A stretch of 64,000 nt of DNA from an uncultured Oscillospiraceae bacterium (lineage in GTDB: Bacteria; Bacillota; Clostridia; Oscillospirales; Oscillospiraceae). The stretch covers positions 1-64,000 of the forward strand of contig CALWXG010000001.1 in the NCBI GenBank assembly GCA_944385435.1. The letters run 5' to 3'. Made by a program: the position numbers and the translations under genes. Shown piece after piece: positions 1 through 8,804 of the stretch (the stretch's first letter is position 1; each line of letters starts with the position of its first letter). Under the pieces are notes generated by a model. It saw nothing but the letters and a program-made list of their open reading frames with translations, did not search any database and had not been told where the DNA came from.

Positions 1-60
1 GGGATCAACAATCGGCAGATGTCAAAAACATTGGATACTAAAAACTCAAAATGTCCTTGA

Positions 61-954
61 CAAGGGGTACAATTCACCGACAAGCTGATCAATTACATTC
101 GCTATTGGCAGGCTTCCGGTGAAAGTTTGAAAATCTCGGAACGGACCAAGACCCGGATGCAGCAGCTTACCAGCGAGGGCTTCTACTGTGGAGGAAGAGC
201 ACCGTATGGTTATCGGCTTGTCAAAACGGGGCGGATTAACCCCAGAGGACATGATGTGCATGATCTGCAAATCATACCTGGTGAAGCAGAGGTCATCCGT
301 ATCGTCTTCGACTACTACATCCGATATGGATATGGCGGACGAAGAATTGCGACGGAGCTTGCAGCACAGGGTATCTATGACCGGAATGGGGAAGTGTTCC
401 ATCCAAGCTCTATTAACGCGTTTTTACACCGAGAGTTGTTCACCGGAGTCATGTGCAGAGGAGGAGTTCGCTCACAGCTCAACCCGGAATTGCAGATCAT
501 CTCACCGGAAACATTTCAGAAGGCACAGCAAGTAATGAAGAAGAGAAAACAGGGGCAGCTTCCCAAAAAGCTGGTGGGAAAAGCGCTGTTATCGGGAAAT
601 GTTTACTGCGGCTGCTGTGGAGGAAGAGTATTTGCTTCAACTGTGCGAAGAACCCATCGTGTGACGGAGCAAAATGAGAGAATCCCCGTCTATAAATGCT
701 ACAATCGGGTTCAGCACCGTGAGCGATGTTCTACACAGAGTACTTATCGGGCGGAGCGGATCGACAAAGAAGTGCTGCGTCAGTTAAAATGTCATGTGGA
801 TACCCATCCTGAACTGCAAAAGCTGTACGAAAAAGCGATGGAAGCGGAGTTCTCGATCCGGAAGATGATTTTGTGCCAGTGGATTGAACGGGTGAATATC
901 TTTACTTATGATCATATCGAGGTGTTGTTCCAGAACGAAATAGAGAATTTCTAA
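61..954 (+). pseudogene. Large serine recombinase remnant (no catalytic domain in frame)
   Basis: The open frame begins after an in-frame TGA at 58-60; a TTG at 127 could start a 275-residue product. It carries the Recombinase domain seen in large serine recombinases (motifs APYGYRLVKTGRINPRG and IIPGEAEVIRIVFDYY) followed by a zinc ribbon (Cys161, Cys164, Cys191, Cys201 counted from the TTG). Conserved-looking sequence (TDKLINYIRYWQASGESL) continues upstream of the TTG, so that codon is probably not the native start. The N-terminal resolvase domain with the catalytic serine is not in this frame. After the zinc ribbon the usual coiled-coil region of over 100 residues is missing: residues near 241 jump to a short C-terminal tail (WIERVNIFTYDHIEVLF). 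I read this as an inactive, internally deleted remnant of an integrated element. A programmed frameshift or an intact upstream half outside the window cannot be excluded. Confidence 0.75.
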
Positions 955-1131
955 AGCAGGCCATATGCCTCTGAGGTGCTTTCAGCGTAGATACTGGAAG
1001 TACTGCACAAAGGGAATGCGAACCATCTTGTACAATATGCTTGGATGTGAATCATTCATTTCCAGATCTTTTCGGCCTTTCCCGAGGGGCGGAGAACAAA
1101 AAATAGTGATCGTTTCTGGTGTCCTGAACAG

Positions 1132-1194
1132 CGGATGCGAACGGAGCGGGGGCTGGTACGGGAAACAGGGCGGAAACGGTTGAGCTACAGGCCC
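1132..1194 (-). pseudogene. Degenerate tRNA-Ala-like fragments
   Basis: Bases 1181-1194 match the 5' end of the neighbouring tRNA-Ala at 13 of 14 positions, and 1132-1142 repeat 11 bases of its anticodon region (cggatgcgaac) exactly, in the same order and strand. The spacing is too long for a folded tRNA. It looks like a decayed copy or integration scar. Chance similarity of such short pieces is possible. Confidence 0.4.
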
Positions 1195-1220
1195 ACCATT
1201 TTTGCAAAAAAGTTGCAAAA

Positions 1221-1250
1221 AAGCCGTGAAACTTATAATTTCACGGCTTT
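1221..1250 (-). terminator. Intrinsic terminator after tRNA-Ala
   Basis: Stem AAGCCGTGAAA / TTTCACGGCTT with a short AT-rich loop, followed on the minus strand by a T run, directly downstream of the minus-strand tRNA. The 955-1220 stretch before it holds no convincing gene, only two short tRNA-like fragments. Confidence 0.8.
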
Positions 1251-1253
1251 TTA

Positions 1254-1329
1254 TGGTGGACCTAATCGGGATCGAACCGACGACCTTACGGATGCGAACC
1301 GTACGCTCTCCCAGCTGAGCTATAGGCCC
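1254..1329 (-). tRNA. tRNA-Ala (anticodon CGC)
   Basis: On the minus strand the 76-nt sequence folds as a full cloverleaf: acceptor GGGCCTA/TAGGTCC, D stem GCTC/GAGC, anticodon stem TACGG/CCGTA with loop TTCGCAT (anticodon CGC, reading GCG), and T stem GTCGG/CCGAT. The 3' ACCA is encoded. The acceptor contains the G3:U70 wobble pair that is the identity element for alanyl-tRNA synthetase, which supports the alanine assignment independently of the anticodon. An intrinsic terminator follows. Its 5' part is duplicated about 106 bp upstream. Confidence 0.95.
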
Positions 1330-1410
1330 ATATTTGGTTATTTTGTATATTTTCGATTAACTTATTTGTGCGGTTTGCTGTTTTGACAGGGCAGGTGTTA
1401 TGTTGCGCTG

Positions 1411-1439
1411 GCTCTCCCAGCTGAGCTATAGGCCCATAT
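1411..1439 (-). pseudogene. Duplicated 5' part of tRNA-Ala
   Basis: The 29 bases here are identical to 1305-1333, that is the first 25 nt of the tRNA-Ala gene plus 4 bases of its leader. The rest of a tRNA does not follow on the minus strand, so no functional tRNA can form. It is a truncated copy 106 bp upstream of the intact gene, probably left by an insertion or recombination event. Confidence 0.8.
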
Positions 1440-1571
1440 ATCAAAATTGTCAGAAGTATCTTGATGGGCATCGCCCATTTCCCTGCTCTTGAACTGTTCC
1501 TCAGAAGCAGATGCTCAATTATTATACCAGAAAAAAATAATTTGTAAAGGGGGTAACCCAAGAAAATTCTG

Positions 1572-1600
1572 TTGATAATTTTCGAAAGACGTGGTACAAT
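1572..1600 (+). promoter_or_regulatory. Promoter of SRP RNA (and probably dnaX)
   Basis: TTGATA (1572-1577), 17-bp spacer, TACAAT (1595-1600): a near-consensus sigma-A promoter. Transcription would start around 1606, at the 5' end of the predicted SRP RNA. Confidence 0.8.
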
Positions 1601-1604
1601 AAGG

Positions 1605-1926
1605 CTCGATTGTTCTGCACCTTCAATGCGGAACAAGGCCGCGCTAACTGGGGAGATAGCGGTGCCCTGTACCTGCAATCCGCTACAGCAGGGGCGAATT
1701 CCGGCCCCCGGAGGCAGTATGTGCTGTCTGCCCCATATAAGCAGTGATGATAGATTGGTCCCGCGCAACGTGGTCCCGTGAACCGTGTCAGGCGGGGAAC
1801 CGAGCAGCACTAAGCGGATCGCCGCGTGTGCCGTGGGGTTGCCGATCTTGAGCCGGCTGTATGGGTAACGGGTGTATCCTGTTTACAAAGGCCGGTGCGC
1901 GGCCTTGTTCTGCATTGAATTTTTTA
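1605..1926 (+). ncRNA. ffs: Signal recognition particle RNA, large bacterial type
   Basis: The RNA component of the signal recognition particle, which targets membrane and secreted proteins. The conserved helix 8 core is visible at about 1776-1815 (GTGAACCGTGTCAGG, then GGAACCGAGCAGCACTAAG), and the Alu-side segment at about 1660-1710 (GGTGCCCTGTACCTGCAATCC). Bases 1622-1644 pair almost perfectly with 1897-1919, forming the long closing helix typical of Gram-positive 6S/scRNA-like SRP RNA, and a T run follows at 1921-1925. Its position immediately upstream of dnaX is the known arrangement in Bacillus and Clostridia. The exact ends are estimated. Confidence 0.92.
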
Positions 1927-1936
1927 TAACAGGGAG

Positions 1937-3646
1937 ATGGCGGCATTGTACCAGGCGCTGTACCGGAAATGGCGCCCCCGCACCTTTGATGATGTGGTTG
2001 GGCAGCAACATATCACAGAAACTCTGAAACGTCAGGTTCAGTCTGGCCGGCTGTCCCACGCTTACCTGTTTACCGGCACCCGGGGCACGGGAAAAACCAC
2101 CTGCGCCAAGATTCTGGCCCGGGCGGTGAACTGCCAGAATCCGCAAAACGGGAATCCCTGTAATCAGTGCCCCGCCTGCCAGGGCATTGAAAACGGTTCT
2201 ATTTTAGATGTATTGGAACTGGACGCCGCCTCCAACAACCGGGTAGACGACATCCGTGCCATTCTGGACGAGGCCGTATACACCCCTGCCTCTGTGAAAA
2301 AGCGGGTGTACATTGTGGATGAGGTCCACATGCTCTCCACCCAGGCTTTCAACGCCCTGCTGCAAATCCTGGAGGAACCTCCCGCCCATCTGATGTTCAT
2401 TCTGGCCACAACCGAAATTCACAAGGTCCCCGCCACCATCAAGAGCCGCTGCCAGCAGTTCTCGTTCAAGCGGATTCACACAGATGAGATTTCCGCCCGG
2501 CTGCTCTTTGTCGCCGGTCAGGAAACTATTGACCTGACTGAGGCCGGAGCCGCCCTGATTGCCCGGCTGGCCAACGGCGGAATGCGGGACGCCCTGTCAC
2601 TGCTGGATCAGTGCGCCGGCGAGGGCGGCACCATTGACGAGACGCAGGTGCTCACTGTGTTGGGACTGGCCGGCAATCTGGAGACCGCCACCCTTCTGGA
2701 GACCGTCGCTGAGGGACACAGTGCCCAGGCGCTGGAACAGCTGGACCACCTGTATGCCGGCGGCAAGGAGATGACCGCTCTGGCCAGCGAGCTGTCCGGT
2801 CTGGTCCGGGACTTGCTGGTGCACAAAACAGCTCCCTCTGCCGGAGCCTCCCTGATGACCGGCGGCTATGATGAGGGCACCCTCCGCCGCCTGAGCGGGC
2901 GCTTTTCCATACCCCGCCTGGTGCAGATGCTCCGGGCAATCCAGGATACCGCCACCGGGCTGCTCCGCTCCGCCAATCAGCGCACGGATATGGAGCTGTG
3001 TCTGATTTCCCTGTGCGATCCGGCTCTGGACCCCTCCCTCTCCGCCCTGGCCGCCCGGGTGGCCAGACTGGAACAGGAGGGTGTTCCCGCCGCCCCGTCA
3101 GCCGCGCCGGTCCAGGCTCCCCTGCAGACTGTCTCTGCTCCCACTTCATCCGCTCCTGCCGCACCTGCCCCTGCTCCTGACGGAGCAACAGTCACCCGGC
3201 CGGAACCCCCCGCGCCGGAAGCTGCTTCCCCGGCGCCGTCCGCTCCGGCTCCTGAGCCGGCCGGTATTCAGGCGGCACCCGCACAGCAGCAGCCCTCCGG
3301 ATCATGGCCGGGCTGGCCGGCACTGCGGGAAAATCTGAAGAGCGTCATGGACATGGGCGACTTTGTCTTCCTGGGCAACGACTCCATGGTGGAGGGCAGC
3401 TGGAACGGACAGGAACTGGTTTTGTGGACCGCCAACGACTTCATCCGGGATATGGTAAACAAGCAGGCCATCACCAGTAAAGTGGCGCAGATGGCAGCTC
3501 AGATCATGGGCGTCCCCGTCCGCGTGGCGGTGCGCACCGGAAAGGCGCCGGAAAATGCCCCTGCCCCGGCAGCTTCCGCACAGGAGGAATTGGACGCACT
3601 GGACGCTTTTCTGGACTCCAACCAGGGAAATATTATTGTGGACTGA
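1937..3646 (+). CDS. dnaX: DNA polymerase III subunit gamma/tau
   Basis: Clamp-loader ATPase of the replicative polymerase holoenzyme. The N-terminal AAA+ domain has a Walker A motif (GTRGTGKTT, residues 47-55), the four zinc-binding cysteines of DnaX (66, 75, 78, 81), and a Walker B DEVH at 128-131. A Pro/Ala-rich linker spans about 375-455 and is followed by a short C-terminal tau domain. Total length 569 residues is normal for Firmicutes. The ATG at 1937 is only one base from the AGGGAG sequence at 1931-1936, so the TTG at 1946 (spacing 9), which gives the family-typical [10 protein letters not shown] start, may be the true initiation codon. It follows the SRP RNA and precedes ybaB with a 25-bp gap, so the three are probably co-transcribed. 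Confidence 0.97.
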   Translation: MAALYQALYRKWRPRTFDDVVGQQHITETLKRQVQSGRLSHAYLFTGTRGTGKTTCAKILARAVNCQNPQNGNPCNQCPACQGIENGSILDVLELDAASNNRVDDIRAILDEAVYTPASVKKRVYIVDEVHMLSTQAFNALLQILEEPPAHLMFILATTEIHKVPATIKSRCQQFSFKRIHTDEISARLLFVAGQETIDLTEAGAALIARLANGGMRDALSLLDQCAGEGGTIDETQVLTVLGLAGNLETATLLETVAEGHSAQALEQLDHLYAGGKEMTALASELSGLVRDLLVHKTAPSAGASLMTGGYDEGTLRRLSGRFSIPRLVQMLRAIQDTATGLLRSANQRTDMELCLISLCDPALDPSLSALAARVARLEQEGVPAAPSAAPVQAPLQTVSAPTSSAPAAPAPAPDGATVTRPEPPAPEAASPAPSAPAPEPAGIQAAPAQQQPSGSWPGWPALRENLKSVMDMGDFVFLGNDSMVEGSWNGQELVLWTANDFIRDMVNKQAITSKVAQMAAQIMGVPVRVAVRTGKAPENAPAPAASAQEELDALDAFLDSNQGNIIVD

Positions 3647-3671
3647 TCCACTGATACAGGAGGAATACAGC

Positions 3672-4016
3672 ATGGCAAAGGGATTCAACAGCCGCGGCAT
3701 GGGCGGCATGGGCGGGAACATGAACAACATGATCCGCCAGGCACAGAAGATGCAGCAGGATATGCTGAAAGCGCAGGAGGAGCTGGAGAGCAAAAGCTAT
3801 GAGGCCAGCTCCGGCGGCGGCATGGTAACCGCAGTGGTATCCGGCAAGAAGGAACTGACCAGCGTCACCATCGACCCGGAGGCTGTGGACCCTGACGATG
3901 TGGAAATGCTTCAGGACCTGATTGTGGCCGCAGTCAACGAGGCCATGCGCAAGGCCACCGAGGACGCCAGCAGCCAGATGTCCCGGCTCACCGGGGGGCT
4001 GAACCTGCCCTTCTGA
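3672..4016 (+). CDS. YbaB/EbfC family nucleoid-associated protein
   Basis: A 114-residue DNA-binding protein, usually a dimer bound to the nucleoid. The Gly/Met-rich N-terminus ([11 protein letters not shown]) leads into the typical helix with [16 protein letters not shown] and the beta-strand segment [21 protein letters not shown]. The start follows an AGGAGG site at about 3658. It is 25 bp downstream of dnaX, the standard dnaX-ybaB pairing; the recR gene that usually completes this operon is missing and is replaced by a NUDIX gene. Confidence 0.95.
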   Translation: MAKGFNSRGMGGMGGNMNNMIRQAQKMQQDMLKAQEELESKSYEASSGGGMVTAVVSGKKELTSVTIDPEAVDPDDVEMLQDLIVAAVNEAMRKATEDASSQMSRLTGGLNLPF

Positions 4017-4099
4017 GAGAATTGACCCACCCTGGCCGCCGCGGGTTCCCTGCGGCGGCTTTGCCGTATGGCCGGAACCGCGAAAGGAGGGGATCGGCG

Positions 4100-4600
4100 G
4101 TGTTCAACACCACCCTGTGCTATCTGGAAAATCACCGGGGAGAATATCTGATGCTCCACCGGGTGAAGAAACAGCACGACGTAAACCAGGACAAGTGGAT
4201 CGGAGTCGGCGGCAAATTTGAGGGGGATGAGAGCCCGGACGAGTGCCTCCTCCGGGAGGTGCGGGAAGAGACCGGTCTCATTCTCACCCGCTACCGCTTC
4301 CGCGGCGTGGTGACCTTCCTCACCGACGGCGGCTGGGAGGGGGAGTATATGTACCTCTTCACCGCCAGTCAATGGGAGGGAACCCTGGACCCCGACTGCG
4401 TGGAGGGGGATCTGGTGTGGGTTCCCAAAGATCAGGTGCCCCTGCTGCCCATCTGGGAGGGGGACAAAATATTCCTGGACCTTCTGGCCCGGGAGCACCC
4501 TGCCTTTTTGCTGACATTGGAATATGCGGGAGACCGGCTGATCCGGGCAGTGCTGGACGGCCGGCCCCTGCGTGTGGGAGAGGAGGATTTTCAGGCATGA
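4100..4600 (+). CDS. NUDIX hydrolase (MutT-like, 8-oxo-dGTP diphosphatase type)
   Basis: 166 residues. A complete Nudix box starts at residue 36 (GKFEGDE, seven residues, REVREETGL), fitting GX5EX7REUXEEXGU, so it should hydrolyse a nucleoside diphosphate-X substrate with Mg. The architecture (early MLHRVKK and a late FLDLLAREHP segment) resembles the 8-oxo-dGTP diphosphatases of Firmicutes, but the substrate is inferred. The GTG start at 4100 is chosen because AGGAGG lies 8 bases upstream; the next candidate, ATG 4151, would lose the first beta strand. Its stop overlaps the start of the sirtuin gene (ATGA), suggesting translational coupling. Confidence 0.88.
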   Translation: MFNTTLCYLENHRGEYLMLHRVKKQHDVNQDKWIGVGGKFEGDESPDECLLREVREETGLILTRYRFRGVVTFLTDGGWEGEYMYLFTASQWEGTLDPDCVEGDLVWVPKDQVPLLPIWEGDKIFLDLLAREHPAFLLTLEYAGDRLIRAVLDGRPLRVGEEDFQA

Positions 4601-5325
4601 CACCACTGGAACAGCTTCAGAACTGGATCGACGAGAGCGACAACATTGTATTCTTCGGCGGCGCAGGCGTCAGCACGGAATCCGGAATCCCGGATTTCCG
4701 CAGCGTGGACGGCCTGTATCATCAGAGCTATGACTATCCGCCGGAGACCATTCTCAGCCACACCTTTTTCATGGAGAAGCCGGAGGAGTTCTACCGCTTC
4801 TACCGGGCCAAGATGCTCTGCCCGGACGCCAAACCCAACCCGGCCCATCAAAAACTGGCCGAGCTGGAGCGGGCCAGCAAGCTGAAGGCCGTGGTCACCC
4901 AGAACATCGACAGCCTGCACCAGAAGGCGGGCAGCCAGACCGTGTATGAGCTGCACGGCTCCACCGCCCGGAATTACTGCATGAAGTGTCATCGGTTCTA
5001 CGATGAGGCCTTCATCGCCCAATCGGAGGGCATTCCCCGCTGCACGGTCTGCGGCGGCATGGTCAAGCCGGACGTGGTCCTCTATGAGGAGGGGCTGGAC
5101 CAGGAGACTGTGGAGGCCGCCGTGCTGGCCATCAACCGGGCGGACATGCTCATCGTGGGCGGCACCTCCCTGACCGTATACCCTGCCGCAGGCCTGCTGC
5201 GCTACTATCCGGGCGGCAAGCTGGTGCTCATCAACCGGGACGCAACCCCCTATGACCGCCAGGCCGATCTGGTGATCCACGACCCCATCGGCCAGGTGCT
5301 GGGCGCCATTCAGGTGCATCCGTAA
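4597..5325 (+). CDS. cobB: NAD-dependent protein deacylase, sirtuin family
   Basis: 242 residues with the whole Sir2 signature: NAD-binding [15 protein letters not shown] (22-36), TQNID (101-105), the catalytic His120 in ELHG, a structural zinc site of Cys128, Cys131, Cys149 and Cys152, and [11 protein letters not shown] plus INRD near the C-terminus. It removes acyl groups from lysines using NAD. The usual Ala-Tyr-Arg desuccinylase triad is not obvious in the region after the GAG motif, so simple deacetylase activity is more likely. The start codon overlaps the NUDIX stop by 4 bases. Confidence 0.93.
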   Translation: MTPLEQLQNWIDESDNIVFFGGAGVSTESGIPDFRSVDGLYHQSYDYPPETILSHTFFMEKPEEFYRFYRAKMLCPDAKPNPAHQKLAELERASKLKAVVTQNIDSLHQKAGSQTVYELHGSTARNYCMKCHRFYDEAFIAQSEGIPRCTVCGGMVKPDVVLYEEGLDQETVEAAVLAINRADMLIVGGTSLTVYPAAGLLRYYPGGKLVLINRDATPYDRQADLVIHDPIGQVLGAIQVHP

Positions 5326-5349
5326 CCGGAATAAACCAATTCCTGCACC

Positions 5350-5378
5350 TTGCTTTTACCGGGAAAAAACGGTATAAT
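5350..5378 (+). promoter_or_regulatory. Promoter of uridine phosphorylase gene
   Basis: TTGCTT (5350-5355), 17-bp spacer, TATAAT (5373-5378), located 32 bp before the start codon. Confidence 0.75.
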
Positions 5379-5410
5379 AATGCAAACTCGTCCGGGAGGG
5401 AGGCAACGCC

Positions 5411-6178
5411 ATGATCGCCGGAGAACGTCAATTTCACATTGCCTGCAAAGCCGGAGATGTGGGCCGGTACTGCCTGCTGCCGGGAGATCCCGGCCGGAGT
5501 GAAAAAATCGCCAGATATCTGGACCATGCCGTCCATGTGGCCACGAACCGGGAATTCGTCACCTACACCGGCACATTGCTGGGGGAGAAGGTGAGCGTGG
5601 TGTCCACCGGCATCGGCGGCCCCTCCGCCGCCATCGCCATGGAGGAGCTGGCCAACATCGGCGCAGAAACCTTTGTCCGGGTGGGCACCTGCGGAGGCAT
5701 CCGCCTGGACGTGAAGAGCGGCGATCTGGTGGTGGCCACCGGCGCGGTGCGCATGGAGGGCACCAGCCGGGAATACGCCCCCATTGAATTCCCCGCCGTG
5801 GCGGATTTTGACGTGCTCACCGCCCTGGTGGACGCGGCAAGGGCTTCCGGCCGGGCCTGGCACGCCGGCGTGGTGCAGTGCAAGGACTCCTTTTACGGTC
5901 AGCACTCCCCGGAGCGTATGCCGGTCTCCTGTGAGCTGCAGAACAAATGGGAGGCCTGGAAGCGGCTTGGGGTGCTGGCCTCGGAGATGGAGTCCGCCGC
6001 CCTGTTCACCGTGGCCGCGGCCCGGGGGGTGCGGTGCGGCTCTGTCTTCCACGTGATCTGGAACCAGGAGCGCAACGCCGCTGGTCTGGACCAGATCCGG
6101 GACGAGGACACCGACAGCGCTATCCGCGCCGGCGTGGAGGCGGTCAAGCTGCTGATCCAGCGGGATCGGGCCCAATAG
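5411..6178 (+). CDS. Uridine phosphorylase / nucleoside phosphorylase
   Basis: 255 residues of the PNP_UDP_1 family. It cleaves a nucleoside with phosphate to give the base and (deoxy)ribose-1-phosphate in pyrimidine salvage. Visible motifs: LLPGDPGR (phosphate site, about 20-27), [23 protein letters not shown], and the ribose-binding SEMESAALF near 194-202, which is typical of uridine phosphorylases rather than DeoD (which has EMEAA). It has its own promoter and an AGGGAGG ribosome site. Distinction from other NP-I family phosphorylases rests on these motifs only. Confidence 0.9.
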   Translation: MIAGERQFHIACKAGDVGRYCLLPGDPGRSEKIARYLDHAVHVATNREFVTYTGTLLGEKVSVVSTGIGGPSAAIAMEELANIGAETFVRVGTCGGIRLDVKSGDLVVATGAVRMEGTSREYAPIEFPAVADFDVLTALVDAARASGRAWHAGVVQCKDSFYGQHSPERMPVSCELQNKWEAWKRLGVLASEMESAALFTVAAARGVRCGSVFHVIWNQERNAAGLDQIRDEDTDSAIRAGVEAVKLLIQRDRAQ

Positions 6179-6259
6179 AAACACACAGGACATCAACACA
6201 GGACGCGCGCGCCGGACTGTCACACCGGAGCGCAGACAGGAGAGGAGCCGTTCAAACAG

Positions 6260-7126
6260 ATGCCGAAGGTCGCCGTCGTGACGGACAGCAACAGCGGAAT
6301 CACCGTGGAAGAGGGAAAAAAGATCGGTGTAGCCGTCGTCCCCATGCCCATTCTCATCAATGGAAAGATTTACTACGAGGGACTGGACCTGACCCAGGAA
6401 CAGTTTTATAAAGAGCAGCTGGCCGGGGCTGACATGGCTACCTCCCAGCCCGCCCCTGGAGATGTCCTCTCGGTTTGGGATCAGGTACTGGAACACTATG
6501 ACCAGCTGGTCTACATCCCCATGTCCGCCGGACTCAGCGCCTCCTGCGCCACCGCCCAGATGCTTGCGGAAAACTACGGCGGCCGGGTACAGGTGGCGGA
6601 CAACCGCCGTATCTCCGTCACCCAGCACCACGCTGTGCTGGACGCCCTGGCCCTGGTGGAACAGGGGCTGGACGCCGCCCAGATCCGGGCCATTCTGGAG
6701 GAGCAGGGGGACGACAGCTGCATCTACATCTCGGTGGACACCCTGAAGTACCTGCGCAAGGGCGGACGGGTCACCGGGGTGGAGGCCATCGCCGGCACCA
6801 TGCTGAACATCAAGCCCGTGATGGAAATCCGGGGGGAAAAGCTCACCGCCATCGGCAAAGTCCGGGGCATGCGGGCCGCCCGCAAGCTCATGCTCCAGAA
6901 GGTCCGCGCCGACATCCAGGGCCGGCTGAAGCACTTGTGGGACACCGGCCATCTGGTGGTGAAGATGGCCTACAGCCAGGTCTCAGACGCCCTGCGGGAG
7001 GAGTGGCGCGCGGAAGTGCACGCCGCCTTTCCGGAGATGGAGCGCATTGAGGGGGAGCCTCTCACGCTGTCCATCGCCTGCCACACCGGACCGGGCGCCC
7101 TGGGCGTCGGCACGGTGCGGATCTGA
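6260..7126 (+). CDS. DegV family fatty-acid-binding protein
   Basis: 288 residues. It begins with VAVVTDSNSGI, the DegV hallmark, followed by VVPMPILINGKIYYEGLDL and a TSQPAPGD motif whose Ser/Thr normally contacts the fatty-acid carboxylate. The second EDD domain contains SVDTLKYLRKGGRVTG and GTMLNIKPVMEI. Members such as FakB present exogenous fatty acids to FakA kinase. No fakA gene is nearby, so the partner must be elsewhere. An AGGAGAGGAG stretch precedes the start, and a terminator follows the gene. Confidence 0.93.
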   Translation: MPKVAVVTDSNSGITVEEGKKIGVAVVPMPILINGKIYYEGLDLTQEQFYKEQLAGADMATSQPAPGDVLSVWDQVLEHYDQLVYIPMSAGLSASCATAQMLAENYGGRVQVADNRRISVTQHHAVLDALALVEQGLDAAQIRAILEEQGDDSCIYISVDTLKYLRKGGRVTGVEAIAGTMLNIKPVMEIRGEKLTAIGKVRGMRAARKLMLQKVRADIQGRLKHLWDTGHLVVKMAYSQVSDALREEWRAEVHAAFPEMERIEGEPLTLSIACHTGPGALGVGTVRI

Positions 7127-7144
7127 CCGCCCATTCTCCCATTC

Positions 7145-7173
7145 AAAAGCGCCGCAGCCGCGGCGCTTTTTTT
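7145..7173 (+). terminator. Intrinsic terminator after degV gene
   Basis: Stem AAAGCGCCGC / GCGGCGCTTT with loop AGCC followed by seven T residues. Confidence 0.9.
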
Positions 7174-7380
7174 CGGCTTCCCCGCGCCCGTTCTGCAAAA
7201 ATGAGGTCTCGTTTTTCGCCTTTTCCCGGCCCGGAATCCGGGATATGCGGCGCAGTTCTCAAAAAACAGGAGTAAAAATCAGCTGTCTTTCCGCCCTGCC
7301 GTTGATATACTGTATATAATTCCTGCATTGCGTACGTTCCGCAAGACCAAATTTGAATGGCACGAAAGGAGAGACCGCTT

Positions 7381-8253
7381 ATGTACCGCAATCCCCAGAC
7401 GGGCCCCAAGCGCGGCGTGTCCCTGTACAGCTACTCCGCGGAGTTCGGCTTCGAAAAGTCCCTGGAGGACTGTTTCGAAGACGTGCACGATATGGGCGCC
7501 CATGGCATTGAGATTCTGGCCAACACCCATATTGAAAATTACCCTTACCCCTCCCAGGCCTGGGTGGACCACTGGTTTGCCCTGCTGGACAAATATGAAC
7601 TGGAGCCGGTGGAATACGGCCACTGGGTGGATTCCCACGTCCTGCAGGACCGGGACCTGACCACTGAGGAATCCGTGGAGTTCCTGAAGCGGGACCTGCG
7701 GCTGGCCCATCGCCTGGGCTTCCGCATCCTGCGCACCAAGATGCCCGTCATCAACGGCTCCCTGGAGCCGGTGGAGAACTGGCGGGACATCATCCGGGGC
7801 GCCCTGCCTCTGGCCGAGGAACTGGGCCTCACCATGTGCCCGGAGATCCACATCCCCACCAGCCTGAAGAGCAAGATGATCCAGGACTATGTCGCCTTCA
7901 TCCAGGAGACCGGCACCAAAAGCTTCGCCCTGAACATCGACTTCAGCGTGTTCCGCACCCACTTCCTGGACGGCGAGTTCGTCTCCCCCGGCTACGAACC
8001 CAGCGCGCCGGAGGACCTGATCCCCCTGCTGCCCTATGTGGCCTGCTGCCACGCCAAGTTCTTCCAGATCACCGAGGACTTCCAGGAGACCGTGGTCCCC
8101 TATCCCGAGATCCTGGGCATCCTGAAGGAACACAACTGGAACGGCTATCTGCTCAGCGAATATGAGAACCCGGACAAATACGAGCCCGGCTACGAGGTGG
8201 GCCAGATGCTGCGCAAACAGCACATCATGATGAAACGCATTCTGGGCGATTGA
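7381..8253 (+). CDS. C-glycoside deglycosidase alpha-subunit-like TIM-barrel protein (sugar phosphate isomerase/epimerase fold)
   Basis: 290 residues of the AP_endonuc_2 / xylose isomerase-like TIM barrel. A plausible divalent-metal site is formed by Glu155 (CPEIH), Asp187 (NIDFS), His224 (CCHAKF) and Glu260 (LSEYE), with His157 nearby. Alone this would be only a generic sugar isomerase/epimerase, but the next gene, 14 bp downstream, encodes a DUF6379 protein, and this pair is the known makeup of C-glycoside deglycosidases (DgpB/DgpC, CarB/CarC), which cleave the C-C bond of 3-oxo-C-glucosides such as 3-oxo-puerarin. The ATG at 7381 is preceded by GGAGAG; an earlier in-frame ATG at 7357 has no ribosome site. 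Substrate and activity are inferred from family and pairing. Confidence 0.8.
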   Translation: MYRNPQTGPKRGVSLYSYSAEFGFEKSLEDCFEDVHDMGAHGIEILANTHIENYPYPSQAWVDHWFALLDKYELEPVEYGHWVDSHVLQDRDLTTEESVEFLKRDLRLAHRLGFRILRTKMPVINGSLEPVENWRDIIRGALPLAEELGLTMCPEIHIPTSLKSKMIQDYVAFIQETGTKSFALNIDFSVFRTHFLDGEFVSPGYEPSAPEDLIPLLPYVACCHAKFFQITEDFQETVVPYPEILGILKEHNWNGYLLSEYENPDKYEPGYEVGQMLRKQHIMMKRILGD

Positions 8254-8267
8254 GGAGGGGAACAGAC

Positions 8268-8708
8268 ATGGAAAAACAAGTCATTCAATCGGTTGGCTTC
8301 CGCAACATCTATGAGGACGGCAAAGCCGTGGGCTTCCAGGTGAAGATCCGTCTGCCCTATTACCGCGGCGTCTTTCTCAGCCAGATCAAGCCCGGCAGCC
8401 TGAAGGTGGACGGCGAGGTCTTCACCAAGGACCAGATCCTCTGGCGCATCAACGGCGAGGACTATACCGCCGAAGAGATGCACGAGGACTGGAAGACCCA
8501 CTGGCATCCCATGGAGCCGGCCACCCTGATCGTGAAGAAAGAGGGCGGTCTGTCCCAGGGCTATCACGATCTGGAGTACGGCTACTGCGTCACCCACTCC
8601 TATATGCCCCCCGATCTGGAGGCACTGGCCGATCCTGACAAGCCGGAGATTGTCTATTTCCCGGAATTCGGCCGCAACCTGAACCAGCGCCGGCTGCTGA
8701 TCGTCTGA
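8268..8708 (+). CDS. C-glycoside deglycosidase beta-subunit-like protein (DUF6379)
   Basis: 146 residues. The sequence follows the DUF6379 pattern as I know it: VQS-like start VIQSVGFRNIYEDG, then GFQVKIRLPYYRGVFLSQI, SLKVDGEVF, and the late EPATLIVKKEGGLSQGYHDL segment. In characterised enzymes this small beta-sandwich subunit packs against the metal-binding TIM-barrel subunit encoded by the gene just upstream. A GAGGAGGGG ribosome site sits 8 bases before the ATG at 8268. The oxidoreductase (Gfo/Idh/MocA type) that makes the 3-oxo intermediate is not in this window, so it would have to be encoded elsewhere. A bidirectional terminator closes the operon. Confidence 0.82.
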   Translation: MEKQVIQSVGFRNIYEDGKAVGFQVKIRLPYYRGVFLSQIKPGSLKVDGEVFTKDQILWRINGEDYTAEEMHEDWKTHWHPMEPATLIVKKEGGLSQGYHDLEYGYCVTHSYMPPDLEALADPDKPEIVYFPEFGRNLNQRRLLIV

Positions 8709-8734
8709 TCCGCACCCTGCAGATCTTTCCCCAT

Positions 8735-8775
8735 CAAAAAAGGACCTGAGGCTTCTGTGAGCCCAGGTCCTTTTT
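8735..8775. terminator. Bidirectional intrinsic terminator
   Basis: Inverted repeat AAAAAGGACCTG...CAGGTCCTTTTT between the convergent DUF6379 and helicase genes, with T runs on both strands. Confidence 0.9.
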
Positions 8776-8804
8776 CCGTCTCCGGGTTCGGTTTGCCCTT
8801 CCCC

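Noticed and set aside
1411..1439. Second intact tRNA gene
   Set aside because: Only the first 25 nt match; anticodon arm, T arm and 3' acceptor strand are missing.
7302..7320. Promoter for the C-deglycosidase-like operon (TATACT or TATAAT near 7306-7320)
   Set aside because: Good -10 sequences exist but no -35 element at the right distance; left unlisted.
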